A stretch of 64,000 bases of DNA. Source: JAEUJM01 sp041908445 (GTDB lineage Bacteria > Actinomycetota > Acidimicrobiia > Acidimicrobiales > DATDAH01). Made by a program: the position numbers and the translations under genes. Below, piece after piece: positions 17,145 through 26,375 of the stretch. Every line of letters begins with the position of its first letter. Positions within the stretch are counted from its first letter, which is position 1. The notes beneath the pieces are model-generated. The model made no database searches. It was not told the origin of the DNA and was given only the letters and a program-made list of their open reading frames with translations. The DNA is taken from the NCBI GenBank assembly GCA_041908445.1, contig JAYRFK010000040.1:1-64000 (forward strand). The letters are read 5' to 3'.

Positions 17145-18548
17145 TCAGCCGACCGAGCCCTCCATCTGCAGCTCGATCAGCCGCGACCACTCGACCGCGT
17201 ACTCCATGGGCAGGGTGCGGGTCACGGGCTCGATGAACCCGTTCACCACCATGCTCATGGCCTGCTCCTCCGAGAGGCCACGGCTCATCAGGTAGAAGAG
17301 CTGCTCGTCGGCCACCTTCGACACCGTGGCCTCGTGGCCGATGCGGGCGTCGCGGGCGCCGACCTCCATGTAGGGGAAGGTGTCCGAGATGGAGTCCTCG
17401 TCGAGGATCAGCGCGTCGCACTGGACGTGGCTGACGCACCCGGGGGCGTCGTCCTCCACCCGCACCAGGCCGCGGTAGCTCGTGCGGCCGCCGTCCTTGG
17501 AGATGGACTTGGAGACGATCTTGGAGGTGGTCTCGGGTGCGGCGTGGACCATCTTGGCGCCGGCGTCCTGGTGCTGGCCCTGGCCGGCGTAGGCGACGGA
17601 CAGGACCTCACCCGACGCCTTCGGGCCGACCATGTAGACCGCGGGGTACTTCATGGTGAGGCGCGAGCCGATGTTGCCGTCGATCCACTCCATGTGGCCC
17701 TCGGTCTCGACCCGGGCCCGCTTCGTGACCAGGTTGAACACGTTGTTCGACCAGTTCTGGATGGTCGTGTAGGTCACCCGGGCGGAGGGCTTCACGACGA
17801 TCTCCACCACCGCGGAGTGCAGCGAGTCGGTGGTGTACACCGGGGCCGAGCAGCCCTCGATGTAGTGCACCTGCGAGCCCTCGTCCGCGATGATCAGCGT
17901 GCGCTCGAACTGGCCCATGTTCTCGGCGTTGATGCGGAAGTACGCCTGGAGCGGCATCTCCACGCTCACACCCGGCGGCACGTAGATGAAGCTGCCGCCG
18001 CTCCAGACCGCGGTGTTGAGCGCCGCGAACTTGTTGTCGTTCTTCGGGATGACCGTCCCGAAGTAGGCCTTGACGATCTCGGGGTGCTCGCGCAGGGCCG
18101 TGTCCATGTCGGTGAAGATGACGCCCTGGGCCTCGAGGTCCTCACGGTTGCGGTGGTAGACCACCTCGGACTCGTACTGCGCGGTGACGCCGGCGAGGTA
18201 CTTCCGCTCCGCTTCGGGGATGCCCAGCTTCTCGTAGGTGTTCTTGACCGAGTCGGGCAGCTCGTCCCACGCGTCGACCTGCTTGTCGGTCGGCTTGATG
18301 TAGTAGTAGATGTCGTCGAAGAAGATCTCCGACATGTCGCCGCCCCAGTTGGGCATGGGCCGGCGCTCGAAGTGGTCGAGCGACTTGAGGCGGTTGTCCC
18401 GCATCCAGTCGGGCTCACCCTTCATCCACGACATCTCCTGCACGATGTCGCGGTTCAGCCCCCGCTTGGGCTTGAAGACGTAGTCCTCCTCGTCGCTCCA
18501 GCCCAGCTTGTAACGGCCGAGGTCGAGGTCGAGCTCGCTGGTGGCCAT
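17145..18548 (-). CDS. sufB: SufB, Fe-S cluster scaffold subunit
   Basis: A 467-residue SufB with near-canonical sequence: YYIKPTDKQVDAWDELP early, GCSAPVYTTDSLHSAVVEIVV with the conserved GCSAP cysteine in the middle, and DEDSISDTFPYMEVGARDARIGHEATVSK at the C-terminal core. SufB is the scaffold on which SufC and SufD help assemble the cluster. The ATG at 18548 is preceded by GAGGAG. It is alone here, with no downstream suf gene on its strand until sufD about 8.7 kb away. The palindrome at 18612-18632 lies about 64 bases upstream. Confidence 0.96.
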   Translation of the reverse strand: MATSELDLDLGRYKLGWSDEEDYVFKPKRGLNRDIVQEMSWMKGEPDWMRDNRLKSLDHFERRPMPNWGGDMSEIFFDDIYYYIKPTDKQVDAWDELPDSVKNTYEKLGIPEAERKYLAGVTAQYESEVVYHRNREDLEAQGVIFTDMDTALREHPEIVKAYFGTVIPKNDNKFAALNTAVWSGGSFIYVPPGVSVEMPLQAYFRINAENMGQFERTLIIADEGSQVHYIEGCSAPVYTTDSLHSAVVEIVVKPSARVTYTTIQNWSNNVFNLVTKRARVETEGHMEWIDGNIGSRLTMKYPAVYMVGPKASGEVLSVAYAGQGQHQDAGAKMVHAAPETTSKIVSKSISKDGGRTSYRGLVRVEDDAPGCVSHVQCDALILDEDSISDTFPYMEVGARDARIGHEATVSKVADEQLFYLMSRGLSEEQAMSMVVNGFIEPVTRTLPMEYAVEWSRLIELQMEGSVG

Positions 18549-18611
18549 GGGGTGCGCTCCTCGATCGTTCCGGGTTCGTCAGCGGGAGGGTCGGCCGCCC
18601 GGCGGCGGCAA

Positions 18612-18632
18612 TTACTCCTATCCAGATAGTAA
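18612..18632. promoter_or_regulatory. Candidate SUF operator B upstream of sufB
   Basis: TTACT...AGTAA (arms 18612-18616 and 18628-18632) encloses a perfect CTATC-2-GATAG palindrome (18618-18629). It lies in an AT-rich island about 64 bases upstream of sufB and about 42 bases from the divergent GGDEF-EAL gene. On the minus strand it reads ACTATC then TG then GATAG, close to the ACTATC...GTAG element before sufC. It overlaps possible -35 (TTGTTA) and -10 (TAATTG) elements for sufB spaced 15 bases apart, as expected for a repressor site. Confidence 0.5.
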
Positions 18633-18673
18633 CAACTCCCCCTCGCCGCGCCCCCCTTCAAGACGTCCCGTCG

Positions 18674-21607
18674 GTGCCGATGGACACCAGAGGCCAGGCA
18701 CTCGAAGGATCGGACGCGCGACCGGGCATGAGCTCACCAACGACCGAGGTGGACGGCGGCACGGCGACGAGCGGCCCCGTCGCGACCCCGGACGACCGCC
18801 TCCCGGCGTTCGCGGACGCACCGGTCGGCCTGGTGCTCGCCGACCACCAGGGCCGGATCGTGGCCGCCAACGACGCCTGGCGCCGCATCACCGGGTTCTC
18901 CGGGGTGCTCCCCCTCGATGACCACGAGGCGTGGGCCCTGCTGCACCCGGAGGACCGCGACGAGGTCCGGGCCGCCTGGGCGGCCGCCTGCGCCGGCGGC
19001 GACGAGCTCGAGGTGCGGGCCCGGATGGTCACCCGGGACGGCGACGTCCGCTGGACCGACACCCGCGCCACGCCCGTCCGCGACCGCTCCGGCCTGCTCC
19101 TCGGCTTCGCCGGCTCGGTGCTCGACCTGACCCACGTCCTCGACGAGCGGGGCAACCTGCCGGGCGACGGGGCCCTGGCCCCCGACGTCGCCGACGCCCT
19201 CCCCCAGGGGGTCATGGTCTACGACCCGTCCGGCGCCATCGTGGCCGCGAACCGGGCCGCCCACGAGATCCTGGGCATCACCCACGACGACCTCCTCGCC
19301 CAACGGGTGCCCTGGTCGACCTGGGACCCGGTCGACGCCGACGGCGTGCCGCTGGCGCCGAGCGAGCTGCCCGCCGTGCGCGCCCGCCTCGGCGAGCCCG
19401 TCGTGGTCGAGGTCGTCGGGTTCACGCCCCCGGCCCGCTCGCGGGTCTGGACCGAGGTCACGGCCCGTCGGGTCGACGTGGGCGACCTGCCCGCCGGCAC
19501 GGTGGTCGCCTCGTTCACCGACATCTCGGCCCGCAAGCGCACCGAGGACGACCTGCGCGACAGCGAGGCCCACCTCCGCTCGCTCTCCGAGTCCGTCCCC
19601 GTGGGCGTCTTCCGCTGCAACCTCGAGGGTCGCCTGACGTACGTGAACCCCCGGTGGAGCGAGCTCACCGGCATCGGGGGCACCGAGATCTTCCGCCTCC
19701 ACGCCCACGAGCTCATCCACCCCGACGACCGCGAGGCGACCCTCGACGCCTGGGACGCCACCCTCCCCGAGGGCCGGCGCTACGACGGGCAGTTCCGCAT
19801 CCTGGACGCCGACGGCGCGCCCCGGTGGGTCCAGTGCCGCCTCAGCCTCGTCCGCGACAAGTTCGGCACGCCGACGGGCACGATCGGGTCCTTCGAGGAC
19901 GTGAGCCCCCTCGTGACCGCCCGGCAGCAGAACGAGCGCCTCGCCGCGATCGTCGAGTCGACGAGCGACCTCGTCGTGATGTTCGACGAGGACTCCGGCG
20001 AGGTGCTCTACCTCAACGGCGCCGTGCGGGAGCTGCTGGCCATCCCCGACGGCGAGGACCTGTCCGAGCTCACCCTCCGCGACCTGCTCAACGAGGAGTC
20101 CGAGGGGATCTACATCGAAGACGTCCGCCCGGTACTGCTGCGGGGTGAGACGTGGAGCGGCGAGCTGGTGATGAGCAGCCGCACCGGCGAGGACCGCCAC
20201 GTGTGGCAGACCGTGTCCGGCGAGTTCGACAGCACCGGCGTCCTGGTGCGGGTCGCGGTCATGGGCCGGGACGTGACCGACCGGCGCCTGGCCGAGAGCG
20301 AGCTCGCCCACCAGGCCACCCACGACCCGCTCACGGGCCTCCCCAACCGGTCGCTGCTGCTCAACCACCTCGAGCTCGCCATCGCCCGCGCCGAGCGCGA
20401 CGAGACCGAGGTCGGCCTGCTCTTCCTCGACCTCGACCGCTTCAAGTCGGTCAACGACAACCGCGGCCACGACGTGGGTGACGAGCTGCTGCGCCAGGTC
20501 TCCCAGCGCATCTCCGGGGTCCTGCGCCCGTCCGACACCGTCGCCCGCCTCGGCGGCGACGAGTTCGTCGTGCTCTTCGACGAGGTCGAGAACCCCGACG
20601 ACGCCGTGGCCGCCGCCCGGCGGGTCTGCGACGCGATCGAGGACGACCCCTTCGGCATCGCCAGCCTCGAGCTGGTCATGACCACGAGCGCCGGCCTCGC
20701 GGTCTCCAGCCCGGGCGAGGACCCGGAGACCCTGATCCGCAACGCCGACGAGGCCATGTACCGGGCCAAGGAGCAGGGCCGGGCGCGCCTGGAGGTCTAC
20801 GACGAGGCCATGCGCCTGCGCACGACCAACCGGCGCATGCTCGCCGAGCAGCTCAGCGCGGCGATCCTCGACGGCCACATCGACGTCCACTACCAGCCGC
20901 AGGTGAACCTGCGCACCGGCGAGGTCGTCAGCGTCGAGGCCCTCGCCCGCTGGCGGCACCCCACCCGAGGCGAGCTCGACCCCGAGGAGTTCATCCAGCT
21001 CGCCGAGGACACCGGCCTCATCGTCGGCCTCGGGCTCAGCGTGTTGCACCGCGCCTGCGCCGACGCCGCCGAGTGGAGCCGCCAGCTCGGGCCCCAGGCG
21101 CCCCGCGTCGCCGTGAACCTCTCGCTGCGCCAGCTCGCGCAGACCAACCTGCCCGAGCTGCTGACCGAGATGGTCGAGCAGCTCGGCGTGTCCCCCTCCT
21201 CGCTCTGCCTCGAGGTGCCTGAGTCGGTGCTGGTGGGCGACGTCGACACCGCCATCGCCTCCCTCGAGGCCCTCAGCGAGGTGGGCGTGTCGCTCGCCAT
21301 CGACAACTTCGGCAAGGGCTCGGCGTCGCTGCTGAACCTCCAGCGCCTCCCCGTCGACACCCTGAAGGTCGACCGCTCCTTCGTCGACGGCCTCGGCCCC
21401 GACCCCGAGGACTCGGCCATCGCCGCCGCCATCATCAGCCTCGCCCACAACCTCAACCTCGAGGTCATCGCCGAGGGCGTCGAGCGCGTCGAGCAGCTCG
21501 CGGAGCTCCGGGCCCTCGGCTGCGACGGCGGCCAGGGCTTCCTGTTCGCCAAGCCGATGCCCGCCGACGCCGTCCGCCCCTACTTCGGCCACGTCTACGC
21601 GGTCTAG
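18674..21607 (+). CDS. PAS-GGDEF-EAL cyclic-di-GMP protein with altered EAL loop
   Basis: The 977-residue cytoplasmic protein has about four PAS-type sensory domains (about 45-155, 165-285, 300-415, 420-535), then GGDEF, then EAL. The GGDEF motif is intact at 627-631 (RLGGDEFVVLFDE) and sits after the usual DPLTGLPNR start and a DLDRFKSVND segment. EAL is intact at 755-757, but the metal-binding loop reads IDNFGKGSASL (Asp877-Asn878) where active phosphodiesterases have DDFGTGYSSL. It may therefore be mainly a diguanylate cyclase with a weakened EAL domain. No Shine-Dalgarno sequence decides between starts at 18674, 18680 and 18728. It is divergent from sufB. Confidence 0.92.
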   Translation: MPMDTRGQALEGSDARPGMSSPTTEVDGGTATSGPVATPDDRLPAFADAPVGLVLADHQGRIVAANDAWRRITGFSGVLPLDDHEAWALLHPEDRDEVRAAWAAACAGGDELEVRARMVTRDGDVRWTDTRATPVRDRSGLLLGFAGSVLDLTHVLDERGNLPGDGALAPDVADALPQGVMVYDPSGAIVAANRAAHEILGITHDDLLAQRVPWSTWDPVDADGVPLAPSELPAVRARLGEPVVVEVVGFTPPARSRVWTEVTARRVDVGDLPAGTVVASFTDISARKRTEDDLRDSEAHLRSLSESVPVGVFRCNLEGRLTYVNPRWSELTGIGGTEIFRLHAHELIHPDDREATLDAWDATLPEGRRYDGQFRILDADGAPRWVQCRLSLVRDKFGTPTGTIGSFEDVSPLVTARQQNERLAAIVESTSDLVVMFDEDSGEVLYLNGAVRELLAIPDGEDLSELTLRDLLNEESEGIYIEDVRPVLLRGETWSGELVMSSRTGEDRHVWQTVSGEFDSTGVLVRVAVMGRDVTDRRLAESELAHQATHDPLTGLPNRSLLLNHLELAIARAERDETEVGLLFLDLDRFKSVNDNRGHDVGDELLRQVSQRISGVLRPSDTVARLGGDEFVVLFDEVENPDDAVAAARRVCDAIEDDPFGIASLELVMTTSAGLAVSSPGEDPETLIRNADEAMYRAKEQGRARLEVYDEAMRLRTTNRRMLAEQLSAAILDGHIDVHYQPQVNLRTGEVVSVEALARWRHPTRGELDPEEFIQLAEDTGLIVGLGLSVLHRACADAAEWSRQLGPQAPRVAVNLSLRQLAQTNLPELLTEMVEQLGVSPSSLCLEVPESVLVGDVDTAIASLEALSEVGVSLAIDNFGKGSASLLNLQRLPVDTLKVDRSFVDGLGPDPEDSAIAAAIISLAHNLNLEVIAEGVERVEQLAELRALGCDGGQGFLFAKPMPADAVRPYFGHVYAV

Positions 21608-21613
21608 GGCGCG

Positions 21614-23395
21614 CTAGGTGGGCACGCCCCGCGACCAGGTGGCGAAGAGCGCGGCGTAGCGGCCCTCGTCCTCGACGAGGTCGTCGTGGGTGCCGAGCTC
21701 GGCGAGGCCGCCGGCGTCCACCACGCCCACCCGGTCGGCCCGCTCGGCGGTGGTCAGGCGGTGGGCGATCACGATCACCGTGCGGCCGCCCATGAGACGG
21801 TCCATGGCCCCCTCGACGAGGGCCTCGGTGCCCGGGTCGAGGCTCGACGTGGCCTCGTCGAGGACCAGGACCGCCGGGTCGGCCAGGGCGGCCCGGGCCA
21901 ACGAGACCAGCTGCTTCTCCCCCGCCGACAGGCGCGACCCGCGCTCGCGGACCTCGGTGTCGAGGCCGTCGGGGAGGGACGCGAAACGGTCGAGGACGCC
22001 GATCGTCGCGAGCGCCTCCTCGACGTCGGCGTCGGTGGCCCCGTCGCTTCCGAGCCGCACGTTGTCGCGGATGGTGCCCGCGAAGAGGAAGCCCTCCTGG
22101 GGGACGACCACGATGTGCTGCCGCAACGACCGGGCGGTGGCGTCGCGCAGGTCCACCCCGCCGAAGGTGACCTGACCCTCGACGGGGTCGTAGAGGCGGG
22201 CGCACAGCTTGGCGAGGGTGGACTTCCCCGCCCCCGTCGGGCCCACGAGCGCCAGCCGCTCGCCGGCGGGGATGGTGAGGTCGACCGAGTGCAGCACCGG
22301 CGGGCCGTCGCCGTAGGCGAACGAGACGCCGTCGACCACGAGGTCGCCCCGCTCGGGCAGGTCGACCGCGCCCGGCCGCTCGGCCACCTCGACCGGCTCG
22401 TCGAGCACCTGGAAGACCTTCTGCAGGCCGGCACCCGCGGACTGGACGGTGTTGAAGAGCTGGCTGAGCTGCTGCACGGGCTCGAACAGGTTGGACAGGG
22501 TCAGGACGAAGAACGTGACCGTGCCGATGGTCACGGTGCCCTGGCTGACGAGCCAGCCGCCGGCGCCGACCACCGCCGCGGTGGTGCCGATGCCGGCCAG
22601 CTCGATCACCGGGAGGTACCAGGCCTGGACCTTCACCGACCGCATGTGGGCGTCGTAGAGCACCCGGTTGCGCTCGGCGAAGCGGCGGGTCTCGGTGGTC
22701 TCGCGGCCGAACGCCTGGATGACCCGCACGCCGGCGATGGACTCCTGGAGGTTCGACAGGGTGCCACCGATGCGGTCGCGCACCACGAGGTAGGCCTCGT
22801 TGGAGTCCCGCTGGAACTTGATGCTGGCCAGCACCACGAAGGGCAGGGCCACGAGGCACACGAGGGCGAGCTGCCACGAGACGACGACGAGCACCACGAT
22901 CGAGAACACGAGCAGCAACACGTTGGTGACGAACTGGAGGAAGCCCATCTGCACGAGCTCGGCCATCGAGTCGATGTCCGAGGTCATCCGGGAGACGACG
23001 ACCCCGGCCTTCTCGCGGTCGTAGAACGGCATGGACAGGCGCTGGAGCTTGGCGAAGACCCGCAGGCGCAGGTCCCGGAGGAACGACTCCCCGACCTGGC
23101 TCACCACCCGTATCTGGCCCCGGTACACCACGTAGGCCACGGCGGCGACGAGGACGTACGCCACCACCGCGCCGTTCAACGCGGCGGCGTTGCCGGGGGT
23201 GATCCCCTGGTCGATCCCGAAGCGGACGATGAGCGGGCCCGCGAGGGTCGTCAGGGTCCAGAGGACCAACAGGACGGTGCCGACGACCACGCCGCGCCGG
23301 TAGGGCCGCAGCATGGGCGCGGTCCGGCGCAGCACCCGCTTGGCGGCCTCGGCGTCCAGGCGGTCCTCCGCGTCGACCCCCGCCTGGTGGATCAC
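21614..23395 (-). CDS. ABC exporter half-transporter, subunit with the canonical Walker B glutamate
   Basis: A 593-residue fused membrane-ATPase half-transporter: six membrane helices in residues 40-330, then the nucleotide-binding domain. Walker A is GPTGAGKST, the signature is LSAGEKQLVSLARA, Walker B is VLVLDEATSSLD with the catalytic Glu, and VIVIAHRLTT holds the switch His. The GTG start overlaps the previous gene's stop as GTGA, so the two subunits are co-translated and probably form a heterodimer. Its tail stops 7 bases from the stop of the convergent GGDEF-EAL gene. Lipids, drugs or peptides are possible substrates. Confidence 0.9.
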   Translation of the reverse strand: MIHQAGVDAEDRLDAEAAKRVLRRTAPMLRPYRRGVVVGTVLLVLWTLTTLAGPLIVRFGIDQGITPGNAAALNGAVVAYVLVAAVAYVVYRGQIRVVSQVGESFLRDLRLRVFAKLQRLSMPFYDREKAGVVVSRMTSDIDSMAELVQMGFLQFVTNVLLLVFSIVVLVVVSWQLALVCLVALPFVVLASIKFQRDSNEAYLVVRDRIGGTLSNLQESIAGVRVIQAFGRETTETRRFAERNRVLYDAHMRSVKVQAWYLPVIELAGIGTTAAVVGAGGWLVSQGTVTIGTVTFFVLTLSNLFEPVQQLSQLFNTVQSAGAGLQKVFQVLDEPVEVAERPGAVDLPERGDLVVDGVSFAYGDGPPVLHSVDLTIPAGERLALVGPTGAGKSTLAKLCARLYDPVEGQVTFGGVDLRDATARSLRQHIVVVPQEGFLFAGTIRDNVRLGSDGATDADVEEALATIGVLDRFASLPDGLDTEVRERGSRLSAGEKQLVSLARAALADPAVLVLDEATSSLDPGTEALVEGAMDRLMGGRTVIVIAHRLTTAERADRVGVVDAGGLAELGTHDDLVEDEGRYAALFATWSRGVPT

Positions 23396-25188
23396 GGCCG
23401 CTCCCCCACCGCCGCCGCCTCGGCGGCGACCGCCCCGTCCGGCCCGGCTCCGGCGGCGAGGATCTCGCGGTAGGCGTCGCTGCCCGCCAGGAGCTCGGCG
23501 TGGGTGCCCTCGGCCACGACCCGGCCGTCGCCCAGCACGACGACCCGGTCGGCCAGGGCGATGGTGGCGGGTCGGTGGGCGATGACGAGCGTGGTGCGGC
23601 CCGTCATGACCTCGCGCATGGCGTCGCGGATCTCGTGCTCCTTGGTGGGGTCGACCGAGGAGGTGGCGTCGTCGAGGATCAGCACCCTCGGGTCGGCGAG
23701 GATGGCCCGGGCGATGGCGATGCGCTGGCGCTGCCCGCCCGAGAGCGAGAAGCCCCGCTCCCCGATCTCGGTGGCGTAGCCCTCGGGCAGCCGCTCGATG
23801 AACTCGTGGGCGCCGGCGAGCCGGGCGGCCCGCTCGATCTCGTCCACCGACGCGTCGGGGTCGGCGAAGGCGATGTTGCCGGCCACGCTGTCGCTGAAGA
23901 GGAAGGTGTCCTCGAAGACGATCCCGACCGCCCGCCGCAACGAGCGCAGGGCGAGGGTCGTGACGTCCACGCCGTCGATGCGGATGCACCCGGCGTCCAC
24001 GTCGTAGAACCGCGGCAGCAGGCGGGCGATGGTCGTCTTGCCCGAACCGGTGGCGCCCACGACCGCCACGGACTCGCCGGCGGGGACGACCAGGTCCAGG
24101 CCGTCGAGCACCGGGGCCGCGCCCGAGGTGTAGGCGAAGCGGACGCCCTCGAAGCGCACCTCGCCCATCGGCGTCCCCGGCGCCGGGCGCGGCGGCAGGC
24201 CGGCGCCGGACGGGTGGTCCACGATGACAGGTGTCGTCCCGAGGATCTCGTGGACCCGCTCGGCGGAGGCGACCGACCGCTGCCACTGGGCGATGATCAT
24301 GCCGAGCATCCGCAACGGCCAGATCAGCATGACCACGTACACGTTGAACGCCACGAGGGCGCCCAGCGACAGCTCGCCGTCGAGCACGAGGTGCCCGCCG
24401 TAGCCGAGGACCGCGATCAGGCCGAGGTTGGGCAGGAGGTCGAGGGCCGGCAGGTAGGTCGCCCGGATCCGTGCCGCGGCGATCGAGGCGTCGTAGACGT
24501 CGTCGGCCTCGCGGCGCAGGCGGGCGGCCTGCACCGGCTCCGCGCCGAAGCCCTTGACCACCCGGACGCCGGACACGGTCTCCTCCACCACGCTGGCGAG
24601 CTGGGCCGACTCCTGCTGGATGTCCATCACCGGGCCCTGGAGCCGGGTCGAGAACCGCTTGGCCAAAACGTTCACGAAGGGCAGGCCGATCAGTGCGAGG
24701 AGGGCCAGCACGACGTTCGTCGACAGCAGGATCGCCGTGACGGCCACGACGGTGAGCAGGTTCGACATCGTCAGCGGGATCAGCACTACGAGCTGCTGGA
24801 TCTGCTGGAGGTCGGTGTTGGCCCGGCTCATCAGCTCACCGGTCTGGGCCTCGTCGTGGAACGAGAAGTGCAGGCGCTGCAGGTGGGCGAAGAGGCGGTC
24901 GCGCAGGTCGGTCTCAGCCCACCGGCTCTCCCGGAAGGCCAGGTAGCGGCGCATGCCGGTGAACGCGGCGGCGACGAGGCCCAGCCCGAGGATGACGAGC
25001 GTCCACTGGAGCAGCGCGGGGCCGTCGTAGGGGTCGATCCCCCGGTCGATGGCGGCCGCCACCGCCAGGGGCACCGCCACCTTGGCGAGGGTCCACGCCA
25101 GGCCGACGGCCACGCCGGCGGCGACGCCCCTCCACTGGCGCCGCACCAGCGACAGGATCAACCCCGCCCCGGGCGAGCGGGGGGCCAT
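23392..25188 (-). CDS. ABC exporter half-transporter, subunit with altered Walker B
   Basis: A 598-residue partner of the next gene: membrane domain in residues 10-310, then Walker A GATGSGKTT, signature LSGGQRQRIAIARA, and Walker B VLILDDATSSVD with Asp in place of the catalytic Glu. This substitution marks the degenerate ATP site of heterodimeric exporters (TM287/288-like). The start is ATG 25188; upstream sequence in frame is low-complexity. It is first of the two-gene unit and is preceded by about 110 bases of GC-rich DNA with no obvious promoter. Confidence 0.9.
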   Translation of the reverse strand: MAPRSPGAGLILSLVRRQWRGVAAGVAVGLAWTLAKVAVPLAVAAAIDRGIDPYDGPALLQWTLVILGLGLVAAAFTGMRRYLAFRESRWAETDLRDRLFAHLQRLHFSFHDEAQTGELMSRANTDLQQIQQLVVLIPLTMSNLLTVVAVTAILLSTNVVLALLALIGLPFVNVLAKRFSTRLQGPVMDIQQESAQLASVVEETVSGVRVVKGFGAEPVQAARLRREADDVYDASIAAARIRATYLPALDLLPNLGLIAVLGYGGHLVLDGELSLGALVAFNVYVVMLIWPLRMLGMIIAQWQRSVASAERVHEILGTTPVIVDHPSGAGLPPRPAPGTPMGEVRFEGVRFAYTSGAAPVLDGLDLVVPAGESVAVVGATGSGKTTIARLLPRFYDVDAGCIRIDGVDVTTLALRSLRRAVGIVFEDTFLFSDSVAGNIAFADPDASVDEIERAARLAGAHEFIERLPEGYATEIGERGFSLSGGQRQRIAIARAILADPRVLILDDATSSVDPTKEHEIRDAMREVMTGRTTLVIAHRPATIALADRVVVLGDGRVVAEGTHAELLAGSDAYREILAAGAGPDGAVAAEAAAVGERP

Positions 25189-25297
25189 CAGGGGCTCGTG
25201 GTCAGGACGTGCGCGCCAGGACGGCGGGCGGCGGGCGCGGCGGCGCCGGTGCGTGCGGGGACCACGGTCGCCCAGGCTACGGCGCGGGCGCGGGCGC

Positions 25298-25819
25298 TCA
25301 GCCGTCGATTCGGCGCAGCTCGTCCCGGTAGCGCCGGCCCCGCTCGACGTAGAGCGCGACCGCCTCGTCGAACTCGCCCGGGGGCACCGCGTCGAGCCGC
25401 AGCTTGGCGGGGACGCCGAGGGCCATGGCGAACGCGGGGACCTCGAGGTCGGCGGGCACGACCGCGTTGGCCCCGACCAGCCCACCGCTGCGCACCACGG
25501 CCCGGTGCAGGACGACCGAGCCGGAGCCGACCAGGCACCGGTCCTCGATCGTGCAGCCCTCGAGGTGGGCGTTGTGGCCGACCACGCACTCGGCACCGAT
25601 GACGGTGTCGTGGCGCCCGGTGGCGTGGACGATGGTGCCGTCCTGCACGGAGGTGCGCGCGCCCACCACGATGGCGCCGTCGTCCCCGCGCAGGACCGCG
25701 GTCGGCCACACCGAGGCGTCGGCGCCGATGCGCACGCGTCCGATCACGACCGCGTCCGGGTGGACGTACGCGTCGGGGTGGATCTGGGGCACCTCGGCGC
25801 CCAGGGCGTAGACGGGCAC
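25298..25819 (-). CDS. Gamma-class carbonic anhydrase-like hexapeptide protein
   Basis: The 173-residue protein consists of left-handed beta-helix hexapeptide repeats (IGADASVWPTAVLRGDDG and following) and a C-terminal helix. The zinc histidines of the gamma-carbonic-anhydrase/YrdA/PaaY family appear as IVHATGR and VGHNAHLEGC. The family includes active carbonic anhydrases and thioesterases as well as inactive members, so activity is not assured. It is encoded leftward with the flavin reductase gene ending only 7 bases before it starts, hence probably co-transcribed. Confidence 0.88.
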   Translation of the reverse strand: MPVYALGAEVPQIHPDAYVHPDAVVIGRVRIGADASVWPTAVLRGDDGAIVVGARTSVQDGTIVHATGRHDTVIGAECVVGHNAHLEGCTIEDRCLVGSGSVVLHRAVVRSGGLVGANAVVPADLEVPAFAMALGVPAKLRLDAVPPGEFDEAVALYVERGRRYRDELRRIDG

Positions 25820-25826
25820 GGGCCGG

Positions 25827-26330
25827 TCAGGCCGAGAAGCGCCCGTAGCCGCCGCGGTAGAACACGAGCGGGAGCCCCTCGTTGGCGGCGTCGAGCTCGA
25901 GCACGCGGCCGATGACGACGAAGTGGTCGCCCTCGTCGTGGACGCGCTCGATGGTGCAGTCGATCCAGCCCAGGACGTCGTTCAGGATCGGCGAGCCCGA
26001 GGCCCCCGCCCGCCACCCGATGCCGGAGAACTTGTCGTCCGACTTGCTGGCCATCACCCGGCAGACGTCCTCCTGCTCGCTGCTCAAGATGTTGGCGCAG
26101 AAGCCGCCCGAGGCCTCGATGAGGGGCCAGCTCGACGAGGTCTTCTGGGGGCAGAACAGCACCAGCGGCGGGTCGAGCGAGACCGAGGAGAACGAGCCGA
26201 TGGCCATGCCGATCGGGTTGCCCTCGCTCGTGCCGGTGATGACCGTGACCCCCGTCGGGAAGTGCCCCAGGACGTTGCGGTAGTGGGCGGCGTCGATGCC
26301 CCCGGTGTCCGGGCTGGTCGGGTTGGTCAC
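25827..26330 (-). CDS. Flavin reductase-like FMN-binding protein
   Basis: A 167-residue protein of the flavin reductase domain family (HpaC-like): HYRNVLGHFPTGVTVIT at the start, GMAIGSFSSVSLDPPLVLFCPQKTSSSWP in the FMN-binding part, and the closing PLVFYRGGYGRF. Such proteins reduce FMN or FAD with NAD(P)H for a partner monooxygenase or act directly. It starts with GTG after GGGGAG. A TAACCT -10-like element and a hairpin (26376-26396) lie in its upstream region. The LLM enzymes at 49.6-52.1 kb are possible distant partners, but nothing local links them. Confidence 0.88.
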   Translation of the reverse strand: MTNPTSPDTGGIDAAHYRNVLGHFPTGVTVITGTSEGNPIGMAIGSFSSVSLDPPLVLFCPQKTSSSWPLIEASGGFCANILSSEQEDVCRVMASKSDDKFSGIGWRAGASGSPILNDVLGWIDCTIERVHDEGDHFVVIGRVLELDAANEGLPLVFYRGGYGRFSA

Positions 26331-26375
26331 GGCGGCTCCCCTGGGTCGGGCGGTCGCGCGCTCGGGCGCGAGCGG

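Noticed and set aside
18734..21592. 952-codon antisense frame over the GGDEF-EAL gene
   Set aside because: Composition (Leu/Gly/Asp/Val/His) is that of a reversed GC-rich gene and no domain is visible.
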